64,000 bases of DNA, taken from NCBI RefSeq assembly GCF_014930365.1, contig NZ_JABXWI010000006.1, forward strand, positions 124,001-188,000, in the 5' to 3' direction. Shown one piece after another: positions 25,985 through 34,964 of the stretch. The position numbers and the translations under genes are program-made. The DNA comes from Streptomyces caniscabiei. GTDB lineage: Bacteria; Actinomycetota; Actinomycetes; Streptomycetales; Streptomycetaceae. Below the pieces are notes generated by a model. It was not told the DNA's origin. It did not search any database and worked only from the letters and a program-made list of their open reading frames with translations. Each line of letters starts with the position of its first letter. Position 1 is the stretch's first letter.

Positions 25985-28900
25985 CCACCGCAACCCCCAC
26001 GCGGACCCCAGACAGTCCGGCGAGTGAGGCCCCGCAGTTCCCCGCTGGCATCCAACTCGTCGGCTCCCAGATGCGCTCGACCAACCTGGAGCGCGATGTC
26101 GAGGACGCCCTCCACGACCCGTATGTCGGCGCTCGTGCCGTCGATGTTCTGGAACGCATCGCGAGCGCGCTGGCCGACCAACGCCGGACACGGGCCTGGT
26201 CGTTCACCGGTCCCTACGGTTCCGGCAAGTCCACGCTGTCCAACTTCATCGATGCGCTGCTGGGGCGGGATGCCAAGCGGCGTGACGAGGCCGAGCGCAT
26301 CCTCGATGAGGCCAGCCCTGCCCTTGCCCAGCGCGTTGCCGCAGCACGCGACGCCCTTGCGCCTGAGGGGTTTCTCGGCGGCGTGGCCACCGCACGCCGA
26401 GAGCCCGTCGTCGCGACCCTCTCCCGTGCTCTGCACACGGCGGCGGTGCGACGCTGGGGTAAGCGCGTCCCGAAGGCCATTGCCACCGCCCTGGAGGGGT
26501 GCGCCGACCCGGACCGCGCCGGCGCCAAGGAGATTCTCGGCGCCGTCACGGCTCTGACATCAGACGGGCAGCAGCCCCTGCTCCTCGTCATCGATGAGTT
26601 CGGCAAGACGCTCGAGCACCTCGCCGGGCACCATGAGTTTGCTGACGCCCAGCACGACCTGTTCCTGCTGCAGGAACTCGCCGAGCGAGCGGCCGGCCCC
26701 AACGGTCTGCCCGTCTACCTGATGACCTTGCAGCACTTGTCGTTCATGGACTACGCCTCACGGTCCAGCGAACTCAAGACCCGCGAATGGGCCAAGATCC
26801 AGGGCCGCTTCGAAGACATTACCTTCGTCCCTCACCAGGGCGACTCTCTGCACCTTCTGCGCCGCCGCCTCGACCGCTCGGCGGTCAACTCTGCCGGCCA
26901 GGCCCTGATCACCGCGTCCGCCGAGGCATCCGCGGACCTCTGGACGCAGCACGGTCTCGGCGTTCTCGCCGAGCTCGGCCCTGACCACTTCGCCGACCTC
27001 TACCCGCTGCACCCCATCACGGCCCTCGCCGCACCGATCCTCGCCGCCCAGATCGGCCAGCACGACCGCAGCCTGTCGGGCTTCCTCAACAGCGGGGAGC
27101 CCAATACCGTCCGCCACTCGCTGTCCCGGCACAGCAACCCGGACGCGGACAGTGCGAGCACGGTGCGGCTGCCGCAGCTGTGGGACTACTTCATCAACTC
27201 CGGGCGCACCGCCCTGCTCGCCTCCGCCAACGCCAGCAAGTGGATTGAAGTCGACTCGCGCATCCGGGACGCCAACGGACTCCCGGACACCGATCAGGAC
27301 GTACTGAAGACCATCGGCGTCCTCAACCTGATTGACTCCGACGGGGCGCTTAGCGCCACCGCCCCGATGATCCACTTCGCCCTCCACGACCCTACCGACG
27401 TCGCAGACCCTGGCGCCTTCACTGCGCTCGAAGAGCGACTCGCCGACCTCGTGCGCCGGGGCTTCCTCGTCCACCGTGAGTTCAGTGGCGAATACCGAGT
27501 CTGGCAGGGCACCGACGTCGACATCGACGGCCGACTCAAGGACATCATCAGCCACTTCGACGACGCCGCGGTCATCGACCGGCTCGGCAGCCTCGTTCCC
27601 CAGGCATTCGTGGCAGGCCGCCACAGCCAGGTGACCGGCATGATGCGCGTGTTCTACACCGCAGTCAGCGGCCCCGAGACCAAGACTGTCGCCGCCCCCG
27701 ACGAGCTCAAGGAGCCCGCCGACGGTCTCGTCGTCTTCCACCTCGGTACCGACGCCGACCGGCCCACCGTCCGCTCGCCCCTGCCCGTACTTGTCGGCAC
27801 CACCCCTGACCCCGACGTCGTACTGACCACGGCCACCTACCTCGTCGCGCTGAAGGAACTCAGCACCCAGCAGGACATCGACCACGTCGCGCGCCGCGAG
27901 GTCATCGAGAGGCTCGTGCAGGCCGAGGCCGAGCTGCTCGAACTCATGCAGGACGCCTTCTACCCGCCGTCCTCCGAAGCGTCCTGGAGCCTGTGGCACA
28001 CCGGCATCGCCCCCGGCGAGGAACCCGCCGCCTCCGGCCTAACCGCCCGCAGCCTGAGCGGCCTGGTCTCCCTCGCCTGCGAATCCGTGTATCCGCACAC
28101 CCCGCATATCCGCAACGAGATGCTCGGCCGCCATGTCCTGACCAGCCAGGCTGCCCAGGCGCGCGGCATACTGCTGACGGCCATGCTCTCCGCCTCTGGC
28201 AAGGAGAACCTCGGCCTCGTCGGGTACAAAGCCGAACGCGCCATCTATAGCGGAGTTTTGGCCTATCTCGGCCTGCATCGCGAAAACGGGGTGGCCCAGG
28301 CCGAGAGTCAGCAAGAGAGCCTGCTCCCGTACGGCTTCTCCCCGCCCGGCGAGGGGCACGAGCACGCCCAGCCCGCCTGGAACGCCCTCAACGAGGCACT
28401 GTCCGGCGCCACCGAGCGGGTCAGCATGGAAGAGGTTATCCGTGTCCTCAAGAGTCCGCCGTACGGGCTCAAGGCCGGCGTGATCCCGGTCTTCCTGCTC
28501 CCGGCCCTGATCATCCGACGCCACGACGTCGCCTTGTTCGAGGAAGGCACCTACCTGCCCCGGCTGACCATCGATGCCGTCGAGCGCCTGGTCAAAAGCG
28601 CGGCCCGCTTCGAGGTGAAGTACACACCGGCAGGGGACGGCCTGCGCGGCAGCATCATCAAGAAGCTGATGGTCTCGCTCGGTGTGGAAGCACCGCGATC
28701 CAAGGCCCTGCGCAACCCTGACCTCCTCTCTGTCGCCAGCGCCCTGATCACGCGCGTTGCCGACCTGCACAAGTACGCCCGCAATACCAAGAACATTTCC
28801 GCCGACGCGAGCACCGTACGCACGACGATCGTCCGGGCACAGGACCCCGACGACCTCATCTTCCACGCGTTGCCGAAGGCCCTCGGCCTGCCCGAGATCC

Positions 28901-29559
28901 CGGCCCGCGCCCGCGCCAACGCGGAAGCTGCGAACACCTACGTCGAACGACTCACGGCGGCCGCCGATGAACTCGTCGCCATCGACAGCCAGTTGCGCGC
29001 AGAGGTCGTAGGCGTGCTCGCCAGGGAGTTCCGACTGCCGGCCGAACTGCCGAAGCTGCGCGCACAGCTCGCGTCCCGCCTGCGTGGCTTCGCCGGCGCA
29101 GTGCTGACCCCGGAACTGCGTGGCTTCGTCGACTTCGTCCTCAGCGATGGCCTGGAAGATGACGACTGGCTCGAGCCCATCGTCGTACGCCTGACCAACC
29201 TCGCGCTCGGCGACTGGGACGACCGCGAGGCCAAGGTCTTCCCGCAGAAGGCCCGCTCGATGGCAACCGCCCTCGACCGCGTCGGACATCTGCACCACGC
29301 CGGGAAGGAGGTCCGCGCGCGGGAAGAGAAACTCGACGCCCAGTTGTTGACCTTGACAGACAGCGACGGCGTGGAACAACGCACCCTCATCTACGTGCCG
29401 GAACAGGCTCGTAGCGAGGCCAACAGCCTCGCTGCCGACGTCTTGAAGCAGGCCGAGAAGGCCCTCGGACCGGACGGAGCGAGGATCCTGCTCGCGGCCC
29501 TCGCCCAGCGCGTCACCGATGCCGCGACAGCAGCGAGTGAAAGGAAGGCACAGGGATGA
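25981..29559 (+). CDS. sspC: SspC, large P-loop ATPase
   Basis: A 1,192-residue ATPase of the phosphorothioation machinery. Walker A is SFTGPYGSGKSTLSNFIDAL (about 74-93), and Walker B LLLVIDEFGKTLEHLAG near residue 200. The long remainder is mostly helical with DNA-binding-like segments and no second recognised catalytic motif. In SspABCD systems it works with SspB and SspD on target DNA. GTG at 25981 overlaps sspB by four bases, and its own stop overlaps sspD (ATGA). Confidence 0.88.
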   Translation: MTTATPTRTPDSPASEAPQFPAGIQLVGSQMRSTNLERDVEDALHDPYVGARAVDVLERIASALADQRRTRAWSFTGPYGSGKSTLSNFIDALLGRDAKRRDEAERILDEASPALAQRVAAARDALAPEGFLGGVATARREPVVATLSRALHTAAVRRWGKRVPKAIATALEGCADPDRAGAKEILGAVTALTSDGQQPLLLVIDEFGKTLEHLAGHHEFADAQHDLFLLQELAERAAGPNGLPVYLMTLQHLSFMDYASRSSELKTREWAKIQGRFEDITFVPHQGDSLHLLRRRLDRSAVNSAGQALITASAEASADLWTQHGLGVLAELGPDHFADLYPLHPITALAAPILAAQIGQHDRSLSGFLNSGEPNTVRHSLSRHSNPDADSASTVRLPQLWDYFINSGRTALLASANASKWIEVDSRIRDANGLPDTDQDVLKTIGVLNLIDSDGALSATAPMIHFALHDPTDVADPGAFTALEERLADLVRRGFLVHREFSGEYRVWQGTDVDIDGRLKDIISHFDDAAVIDRLGSLVPQAFVAGRHSQVTGMMRVFYTAVSGPETKTVAAPDELKEPADGLVVFHLGTDADRPTVRSPLPVLVGTTPDPDVVLTTATYLVALKELSTQQDIDHVARREVIERLVQAEAELLELMQDAFYPPSSEASWSLWHTGIAPGEEPAASGLTARSLSGLVSLACESVYPHTPHIRNEMLGRHVLTSQAAQARGILLTAMLSASGKENLGLVGYKAERAIYSGVLAYLGLHRENGVAQAESQQESLLPYGFSPPGEGHEHAQPAWNALNEALSGATERVSMEEVIRVLKSPPYGLKAGVIPVFLLPALIIRRHDVALFEEGTYLPRLTIDAVERLVKSAARFEVKYTPAGDGLRGSIIKKLMVSLGVEAPRSKALRNPDLLSVASALITRVADLHKYARNTKNISADASTVRTTIVRAQDPDDLIFHALPKALGLPEIPARARANAEAANTYVERLTAAADELVAIDSQLRAEVVGVLAREFRLPAELPKLRAQLASRLRGFAGAVLTPELRGFVDFVLSDGLEDDDWLEPIVVRLTNLALGDWDDREAKVFPQKARSMATALDRVGHLHHAGKEVRAREEKLDAQLLTLTDSDGVEQRTLIYVPEQARSEANSLAADVLKQAEKALGPDGARILLAALAQRVTDAATAASERKAQG

Positions 29560-30389
29560 CCGACGGAGCCGACGCTCAGAAGGTCCGGCACGTACTCGGT
29601 ATCTCCGGAGGTAAAGACTCCTCAGCGCTCGCCGTCTACATGCGCAACCGCGTTCCGGAGATGGAGTACTTCTTCTGCGACACGGGCGCCGAACTACCCG
29701 AGACCTACGAGTACCTCAACCGCCTGGAGGCCGCCCTCGGCAAGTCCATCGTGCGGCTGAACGCCGACCGGGATTTCGACCACTGGATGGAGGTCTACCA
29801 GGGCACCCTGCCCAGCCCCCAGATGCGCTGGTGCACGAAGAACCTTAAGATCAAGCCCCTGGAGGACTGGGTCGGCGACGACAAGGTCATCTCTTACGTC
29901 GCCATCCGCGCCGACGAGAACCGCCTCGGCTACGTCAGCACCAAGCCGAACATCGACGCCGTCTTCCCCTTCCGCGAGGACGGCATCGACAAGGACGGCG
30001 TCATGCGCATCCTCGACGAGGCCGGCATCGGCCTGCCCGACTACTACGAGTGGCGTACCCGCTCCGGTTGCTACTTCTGCTTCTTCCAGCGCAAGCACGA
30101 ATGGGTCGGCCTCAAGGAACGCCACCCCGACCTCTTCGACCGCGCGGTCGAGTACGAGGACAAGGTCCGCTACCGGCACACCGCCATGAAGGGCCGCAAC
30201 TACACCTGGTCACAGGGCGAGTCGCTGCCGGAGCTGATAGAGCGCAAGGACGAGATCGAGGCCAAGCACGACGCGGCCCTTGAGCGCGCAGCCAAGCGCA
30301 TCAAGCCCAACCGCCCCTTGCTGGAGGTTCTTTCCGACGCACTCGACTCGGACGACGACGAGGCCGGCTGCTCCGTCTGCCACCTCTGA
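29556..30389 (+). CDS. sspD: SspD, PAPS-reductase-like ATP pyrophosphatase
   Basis: A 277-residue protein that inserts sulfur into the DNA backbone together with SspA-SspC. PP-loop VLGISGGKDSSALAVYM (SGGKDSS 17-23), YFFCDTGAELPETYEYLNRL, WCTKNLKIKPLEDW and the RSGCYFCFFQRKHEW cysteine pair are present; a second Cys pair, CSVC, is at the extreme C-terminus. It corresponds to DndC in the double-strand system. ATG at 29556 overlaps sspC by four bases. A terminator follows, so sspE has its own promoter. Confidence 0.92.
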   Translation: MTDGADAQKVRHVLGISGGKDSSALAVYMRNRVPEMEYFFCDTGAELPETYEYLNRLEAALGKSIVRLNADRDFDHWMEVYQGTLPSPQMRWCTKNLKIKPLEDWVGDDKVISYVAIRADENRLGYVSTKPNIDAVFPFREDGIDKDGVMRILDEAGIGLPDYYEWRTRSGCYFCFFQRKHEWVGLKERHPDLFDRAVEYEDKVRYRHTAMKGRNYTWSQGESLPELIERKDEIEAKHDAALERAAKRIKPNRPLLEVLSDALDSDDDEAGCSVCHL

Positions 30390-30404
30390 CGCGCAACCAC
30401 ACAC

Positions 30405-30435
30405 AGCGGCCCCAGCAGCTCGAGCTGGGGCCGCT
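30405..30435 (+). terminator. Terminator of the sspABCD operon
   Basis: AGCGGCCCCAGC and GCTGGGGCCGCT form a perfect 12-bp stem (seven-base loop), then GTTGCTTTC. Confidence 0.85.
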
Positions 30436-31007
30436 GTTGCTTTCCCGGGTGTCAAACATGCTTGTCCCACTTGCGGTTGTGACCTCGCCCAGACTGCGTC
30501 CCAGATCTCCCGCAGGAACGCAGCGCACGCGCTCACGACAAGTCGAGTCGCCCTGTGACGGAGTGACGCAACGTCACATGTGGGGCATGATGGGCGCATG
30601 GCGCTCCTGCTACCTCTGTCGGCCACTCATATGCCACCATGAGTGACGGCTCACTCACAGGCGCGGAACGGTGACGGAGAGAAACCGGGATATGCAAACT
30701 CGCAGGTATTTGATGCGGCACGGATGTCAGCTTCTCAGTTCTTCAGCAAGCCCCGTCAGGGACTCAAGGTTCCTTCCTGTCAGTGCGCATGCAGCCGGGG
30801 CTGCCCGAGATCGGGCGCTTTCTCGGTGGCGTCGCGCACGGCCTTGACCAGCTTGCAGAGTCCGAGGGCTCGATCTGTCTCCTCGGCATCGGCATCGCGC
30901 TTTGCGACAACTACACGATCGTTGAGCCGAAATGCAGGTTGCAGGTCCCTTCCGAGGCGATGCCGCATCTGATCTGAACGAACCTGCTGAACGAAAAGGG
31001 GCTACGC
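30436..31007. other. Intergenic region between sspD and sspE
   Basis: About 570 bases with lower GC than the surroundings. Short frames here lack Streptomyces codon bias. One operator-like palindrome is listed separately. Probably the sspE control region. Confidence 0.45.
30563..30577. promoter_or_regulatory. Palindrome upstream of sspE
   Basis: GTGACG-CAA-CGTCAC, perfect six-base arms, in the sspD-sspE gap. Could be a repressor site; no further support. Confidence 0.3.
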
Positions 31008-33470
31008 ATGCCTACGCAGGCCAAGGAAATATTCGAGGCGCAGAGTAAGAGTGTCCGCGAGCTGCTTTCTGACAATGGCTTGGGTCTCTACCTGCCGCCC
31101 TACCAGCGTCCGTACGGCTGGGGCAAAGACAAGGTCGAGAAATTGCTCGACGACACACTGCATGGCCTCAAGAATCTAGGTAAGGCGCCGGACAGCTTCA
31201 CGTTCTTGGGGACCGTCATCACCATTCATGATGTCAACCATGTCACGGTGAAGCCAATCGTCAAGTCCGAGGTCCCCTCCAAGGTCCTTACGGTGATCGA
31301 TGGGCAGCAGCGTTTGTCGAGCCTTCTTATTCTGCTGGTCGGCCTGCATAACCTCATTCGTCAGCGTGCATGGAAGATTTTCAAGGGCAAGACGCCGGAT
31401 CCGACCGACAGTGCTCGGACTCACCTCTACTCGGAAACGAGTGACATCCTGCAGATGCTCGGCGCGGCGTTCTATGAGCGAAAGAACTTCGGAACTACGC
31501 CGATCTACCCGCGCCTCATTCGAGCCTTCGATGATCAGTGGGCCAGGGACGAGAAGCTCAAGAAGTATGAGTCGCCGATCGCCAACCTCATCTACCAGTA
31601 CTCATTGCTGGTCGATAGCGAGCCGGCAACCTCTAATCCGACGGACTTCAGGCCGACAGCGCGACAGAACGCGGGCGACGGCGAAGGTGACCTCATCAAG
31701 AGGTACAACGAGATCCGCACGGGGTTGAACAAGCTGTCGCAGCGAAAGTCCATCGAGGAGCTGGAGGATCTGCCGCCGCTAGCAACCCTTGCCACCAACA
31801 TCGAGTTCCAGCGTGCGCTTTTCAATCATGAACTCGACTCCGAGCTCTGTGCTTGGCTGGGAGAGTTGGAAGACGAGCCCGAGGCTGAGCTGATGCGACT
31901 CGTTATGTTTGCTGCCTATGGCTTGAACCGCATCGCTCTGACGGTCGTCCAAGGCAAGGACGAGGACTACGCCTTCACGATCTTCGAGTCGTTGAATACC
32001 ACGGGCGAGCCTCTGACCGCCTTCGAGACCTTCCTCCCTCGGGTGGTGATGGCAGAGAAGATTCAGGACTACCAGGACTCGGACGCCCACGAATACATGA
32101 AGGCAGTTCAGGGGTACCTGGACCGTTTCGCCGTCGGAGACAGGCTTCAGAACGCAACGCGAGACCTGCTGGTCACTTTCGCGCTGGCAGAGACTGGAGA
32201 GAAGCTCTCCAAGCGTCTTCCGGATCAGCGGGTCTACATGCGCGATACCTTTGAGCGCCACAAGGACTCGGCCGATGATCGGAGCGCGTACCTGCGCCAC
32301 CTGCGCGACACTGCGGCCTTTATCGGGAATGCTTGGGAACCTGCGAATAACTCGCCTCGCGCGCTACCCGGGCTAGAAGCGTCCGCAATGACGGACACCG
32401 TGAAGTTGTGTCTGGCCTTCCTTAATTCGCTCAAACACACCATTGCCATCGCGCCGCTCGTGCGCTTCTACTCCGAGGCTGTCCACGCGGACGAAGGTGA
32501 GGCGAGGGAAAAGCGCGTCGCCGAGTTCGAGAAGGCGATCAAGGCGATCACTGCCTTCACGGTCTTCTGGCGAGCAACCCGCCGCGGCACGGGTAACATC
32601 GACAGCCAGTACCGGGCCGTCATGGCCGGGGCGGACTCACTCACGGGTATTGGACCCCTTGCCCGGCAGTGGGCGGAGCCCGATGCAACGAAGCCTGATC
32701 CGGACGTCGACGCTGAGGCCCTGAAGAAGGAACTTGCGGCGCGTTTGTCGGACCCTAAGGGTAAGGGCGGGGTCCCGAATTTGGCGTCGTTCCTGGCAGA
32801 TGCTTCCGCACTGCCGCTCTATAAAATTAGCCCCCCGCTGGCGCGTTTCCTTCTTCTGGCTGCATATCACGACACAATTGAAGATCCGGACAATCCGGGA
32901 CTGATCGTCCAAGGTAAGGCGGGGGTTGCCTCATGCTTCACCGCAGACGGTTGGGAGGACGATACACACCTCACGATCGAACACATCGCACCACAGTCGG
33001 CCACGAGTGGGTGGGATGCGGAGTTCTACAGCGATAAGGAGACCGTCCACAAGCTGGGCAATCTTGTTCTGGCGCCAGGAGCTGCCAACGCGTCCCTCAG
33101 CTCGCGGCCTTGGACCGAGAAGAAGGTCCTGTACGCGGCACTCGGTGCTTCGACGGCCGACGACGCCAAGTCAATCCTCAACAGTTCTGGCTTCACTTTC
33201 GCGCAGACGACTGAGGACCTGGCGGCCATGTCGCGCTATCTCCCGCACCTGCGAGCACTGGGCCAGCGTGAGGACGAGTTGGATCCGGCGTTCATGGATC
33301 AGCGTGCTGACGTCCTCCTACGTCTGGCCTACACACGACTCAAGGGGTGGCTCGGTCTGGAGCTGTCTGACTCCAGTAGTGATCCGGTGGTCAAGGTCGA
33401 CGACGTGGAAGTCGAGAACGGTGAGCTCGACGAGAGTGGGGATGCCGGTGCAGTGGTTGGAACGGCGTAG
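31008..33470 (+). CDS. sspE: SspE, phosphorothioation-sensing DUF262-DUF1524 effector
   Basis: An 820-residue effector. The N-terminal DUF262 domain has YLPPYQRPYGWGKDKVE (about 28-44) and the nucleotide-hydrolysis motif VIDGQQRLSSL (DGQQR 98-102). The C-terminal DUF1524 HNH nuclease has LTIEHIAPQ (about residue 656), KLGNLVLAPGAANASLSSRP and WTEKK. Characterised SspE reads phosphorothioate marks and nicks phage DNA. ATG at 31008 follows AAGGGG at good spacing. GC is lower than in sspB-sspD, and it has its own intergenic region, suggesting separate acquisition or regulation. It ends close to a DUF5655 remnant. Confidence 0.92.
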   Translation: MPTQAKEIFEAQSKSVRELLSDNGLGLYLPPYQRPYGWGKDKVEKLLDDTLHGLKNLGKAPDSFTFLGTVITIHDVNHVTVKPIVKSEVPSKVLTVIDGQQRLSSLLILLVGLHNLIRQRAWKIFKGKTPDPTDSARTHLYSETSDILQMLGAAFYERKNFGTTPIYPRLIRAFDDQWARDEKLKKYESPIANLIYQYSLLVDSEPATSNPTDFRPTARQNAGDGEGDLIKRYNEIRTGLNKLSQRKSIEELEDLPPLATLATNIEFQRALFNHELDSELCAWLGELEDEPEAELMRLVMFAAYGLNRIALTVVQGKDEDYAFTIFESLNTTGEPLTAFETFLPRVVMAEKIQDYQDSDAHEYMKAVQGYLDRFAVGDRLQNATRDLLVTFALAETGEKLSKRLPDQRVYMRDTFERHKDSADDRSAYLRHLRDTAAFIGNAWEPANNSPRALPGLEASAMTDTVKLCLAFLNSLKHTIAIAPLVRFYSEAVHADEGEAREKRVAEFEKAIKAITAFTVFWRATRRGTGNIDSQYRAVMAGADSLTGIGPLARQWAEPDATKPDPDVDAEALKKELAARLSDPKGKGGVPNLASFLADASALPLYKISPPLARFLLLAAYHDTIEDPDNPGLIVQGKAGVASCFTADGWEDDTHLTIEHIAPQSATSGWDAEFYSDKETVHKLGNLVLAPGAANASLSSRPWTEKKVLYAALGASTADDAKSILNSSGFTFAQTTEDLAAMSRYLPHLRALGQREDELDPAFMDQRADVLLRLAYTRLKGWLGLELSDSSSDPVVKVDDVEVENGELDESGDAGAVVGTA

Positions 33471-33489
33471 CCCCACAGGCCAGTTGAGT

Positions 33490-33591
33490 GACTTTACGGC
33501 CCGGACGGGTGATCTTGAGGTCCAGCTTCGTATGTCGAGGGACGTGGAGCGGGCGCAGGATCTGTTTCGGGCAAGCTACGCGGCGGCGTGA
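33490..33591 (+). pseudogene. 3' remnant of a DUF5655 gene
   Basis: The frame reads TGDLEVQLRMSRDVERAQDL then FRASYAAA and a stop, clearly the C-terminus of the DUF5655 protein at 11557-12447 (TGDLEVQLRSERDLERAMGV, FRASYAAA). At nucleotide level the two differ substantially, so this is an older paralogue. Everything upstream has been replaced by sspE. The hairpin element follows at the same distance as in copy 1. Confidence 0.85.
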
Positions 33592-33677
33592 TCGGCTTCC
33601 GCTCCGGCCTTTTGGCGGAACGGCGCTTCCGTTGTGTCTGTGGTCGTAGGTGGAACCTCTCGAGGTGCGGGCAGGGC

Positions 33678-33747
33678 GTGGCGGTGGACTATCGATGATG
33701 CGCGGGATCGCCGGTTTGGCCAACCGGCGATCCCGCGCTATGTTGCC
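33678..33747. repeat. Conserved hairpin element, copy 2
   Basis: Arms 33700-33716 (GCGCGGGATCGCCGGTT) and 33722-33738 form a 17-bp stem, loop TGGCC, tail GCTATGTTGCC, preceded by GTGGCGGTGGACTATC. Relative to copy 1 two stem positions differ, both with compensating changes in the other arm. Confidence 0.9.
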
Positions 33748-33764
33748 CCGTTCTGCGCCGGTGA

Positions 33765-34844
33765 TCAGCGTGAACGGCTGGCGGCTAGGTTGGCCGCGAC
33801 CGACGGAGGAGCCAGCGCTCCGGTAGCACGGCTGGTACTGGGCCCGCGGCCCGTAGCCTGAGCCTGGCGCGTGCCGGTCTCGTGGGCGAGGGCCTCGGAG
33901 AGATCGGACAGCAGCGAACTCGGGGTGTGCGGGGACGCGGTGATGGCCCAGGTGGGCCGGTCCGGACCGGGGCCAGCCCAGACGGTCCAGGTGTCCACGT
34001 TCTGGCTCGGATGCTGCGCGGTGAAGGCGTCGAACTGGACGCCCGCGTCCCCGGCGGGGGATGCCCAGCGGATCCATCGCCCGTCCAGGGTGTGCTTCCA
34101 GCCGGCGTCGGATAGGGGCTGCGTGGCCGCGGTGACCCTCTTCTCGTCTACCGGGGCGCCGATGGCCGTGTCCCAGCCGTCGTCGTCGGCGAGGTGGTCC
34201 AGCAGCTTCTGCAGTACCGGGGCGGGGGTGGCGCCGGTCGCGGTGAAAACCCACATGCGGTCGGAGACGGGCGTCTCGTAGGCGGCTACGGTCCATGCGG
34301 TGTCGTGGGCAGAGGCTTCGTGGATGTGCTCGATACGCAGGGTCTGGGACTCGTGGATGGCGTGGGTCGTCTCGTCCGACCAGGTCCGCCAGCGTTCCCA
34401 GTCGCTGTGTGCATCCAGGAAGGCGTCGAGGAGGTCGTCGTGGTCGCCGACGTCGGCCAGGTAGGCAGGGACGGTCTCCGGCTCCGGGCGGCCCGGTTCG
34501 GGCTTGGCTGCGGTGCAGGCGAGTGGGGTGCGGGCTTCGGCGGCGGCGCGTTCGGGGTCGGTCAAGGGCGCCGGGCCGGGGCGCATCTCGGCGCCGTGGA
34601 TCTTCTCGAAGGCGACCATGGCCCCAGCGGGTGAGTCGAAGGCGTCGGCGATTTGCCGCAGGTGGTCCTCGCCGTGGAGGTAGACGGACTTGCCGTTGCG
34701 GCCGAGGTAGGTGCCGACCGCGACGGTGGTGTGGCCGTCGTAGGCGTCGGCGTGGATGAGAAGTTGGCCGTGGCGGATGTCGTCGTTGATCTTCTGGGCC
34801 TCGTTGGAGACCTCGCGGATTTCGCTGCGGGTGCACCAGGGCAT
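33765..34844 (-). CDS. DUF317-containing protein, 5' end probably disrupted
   Basis: From ATG 34844, 359 residues. The C-terminal half has a DUF317 domain (LSDAGWKHTLDGRWIRWASP, TWTVWAGPGPDRPTWAITAS, PSSLLSDLSEALAHETGTR), typical of Streptomyces mobile elements; function unknown. Coding-quality sequence continues upstream of this ATG (about 40 codons, EEWTWANYP) to 34964 without a start codon and stops where the IS110 left end begins. The true N-terminus was probably near there and was cut by the insertion. Confidence 0.7.
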   Translation of the reverse strand: MPWCTRSEIREVSNEAQKINDDIRHGQLLIHADAYDGHTTVAVGTYLGRNGKSVYLHGEDHLRQIADAFDSPAGAMVAFEKIHGAEMRPGPAPLTDPERAAAEARTPLACTAAKPEPGRPEPETVPAYLADVGDHDDLLDAFLDAHSDWERWRTWSDETTHAIHESQTLRIEHIHEASAHDTAWTVAAYETPVSDRMWVFTATGATPAPVLQKLLDHLADDDGWDTAIGAPVDEKRVTAATQPLSDAGWKHTLDGRWIRWASPAGDAGVQFDAFTAQHPSQNVDTWTVWAGPGPDRPTWAITASPHTPSSLLSDLSEALAHETGTRQAQATGRGPSTSRATGALAPPSVAANLAASRSR

Positions 34845-34964
34845 CGGGTAGTTGGCCCAGGTCCATTCTTCGTCAATGGCCTCCCGGAGCCGAGGGGGGA
34901 TCTCGACGGCGATGCCTTCGGCAGACAGGTGCTCGGCCGCGTCCTGCGCCCAGTAGGGCTCCGT

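Noticed and set aside
29556..30389. Annotating this PAPS-reductase-like gene as dndC of a Dnd system
   Set aside because: The neighbours are DUF4007 SspB, SspC and DUF262 SspE; dndB, dndD and dndE are absent.
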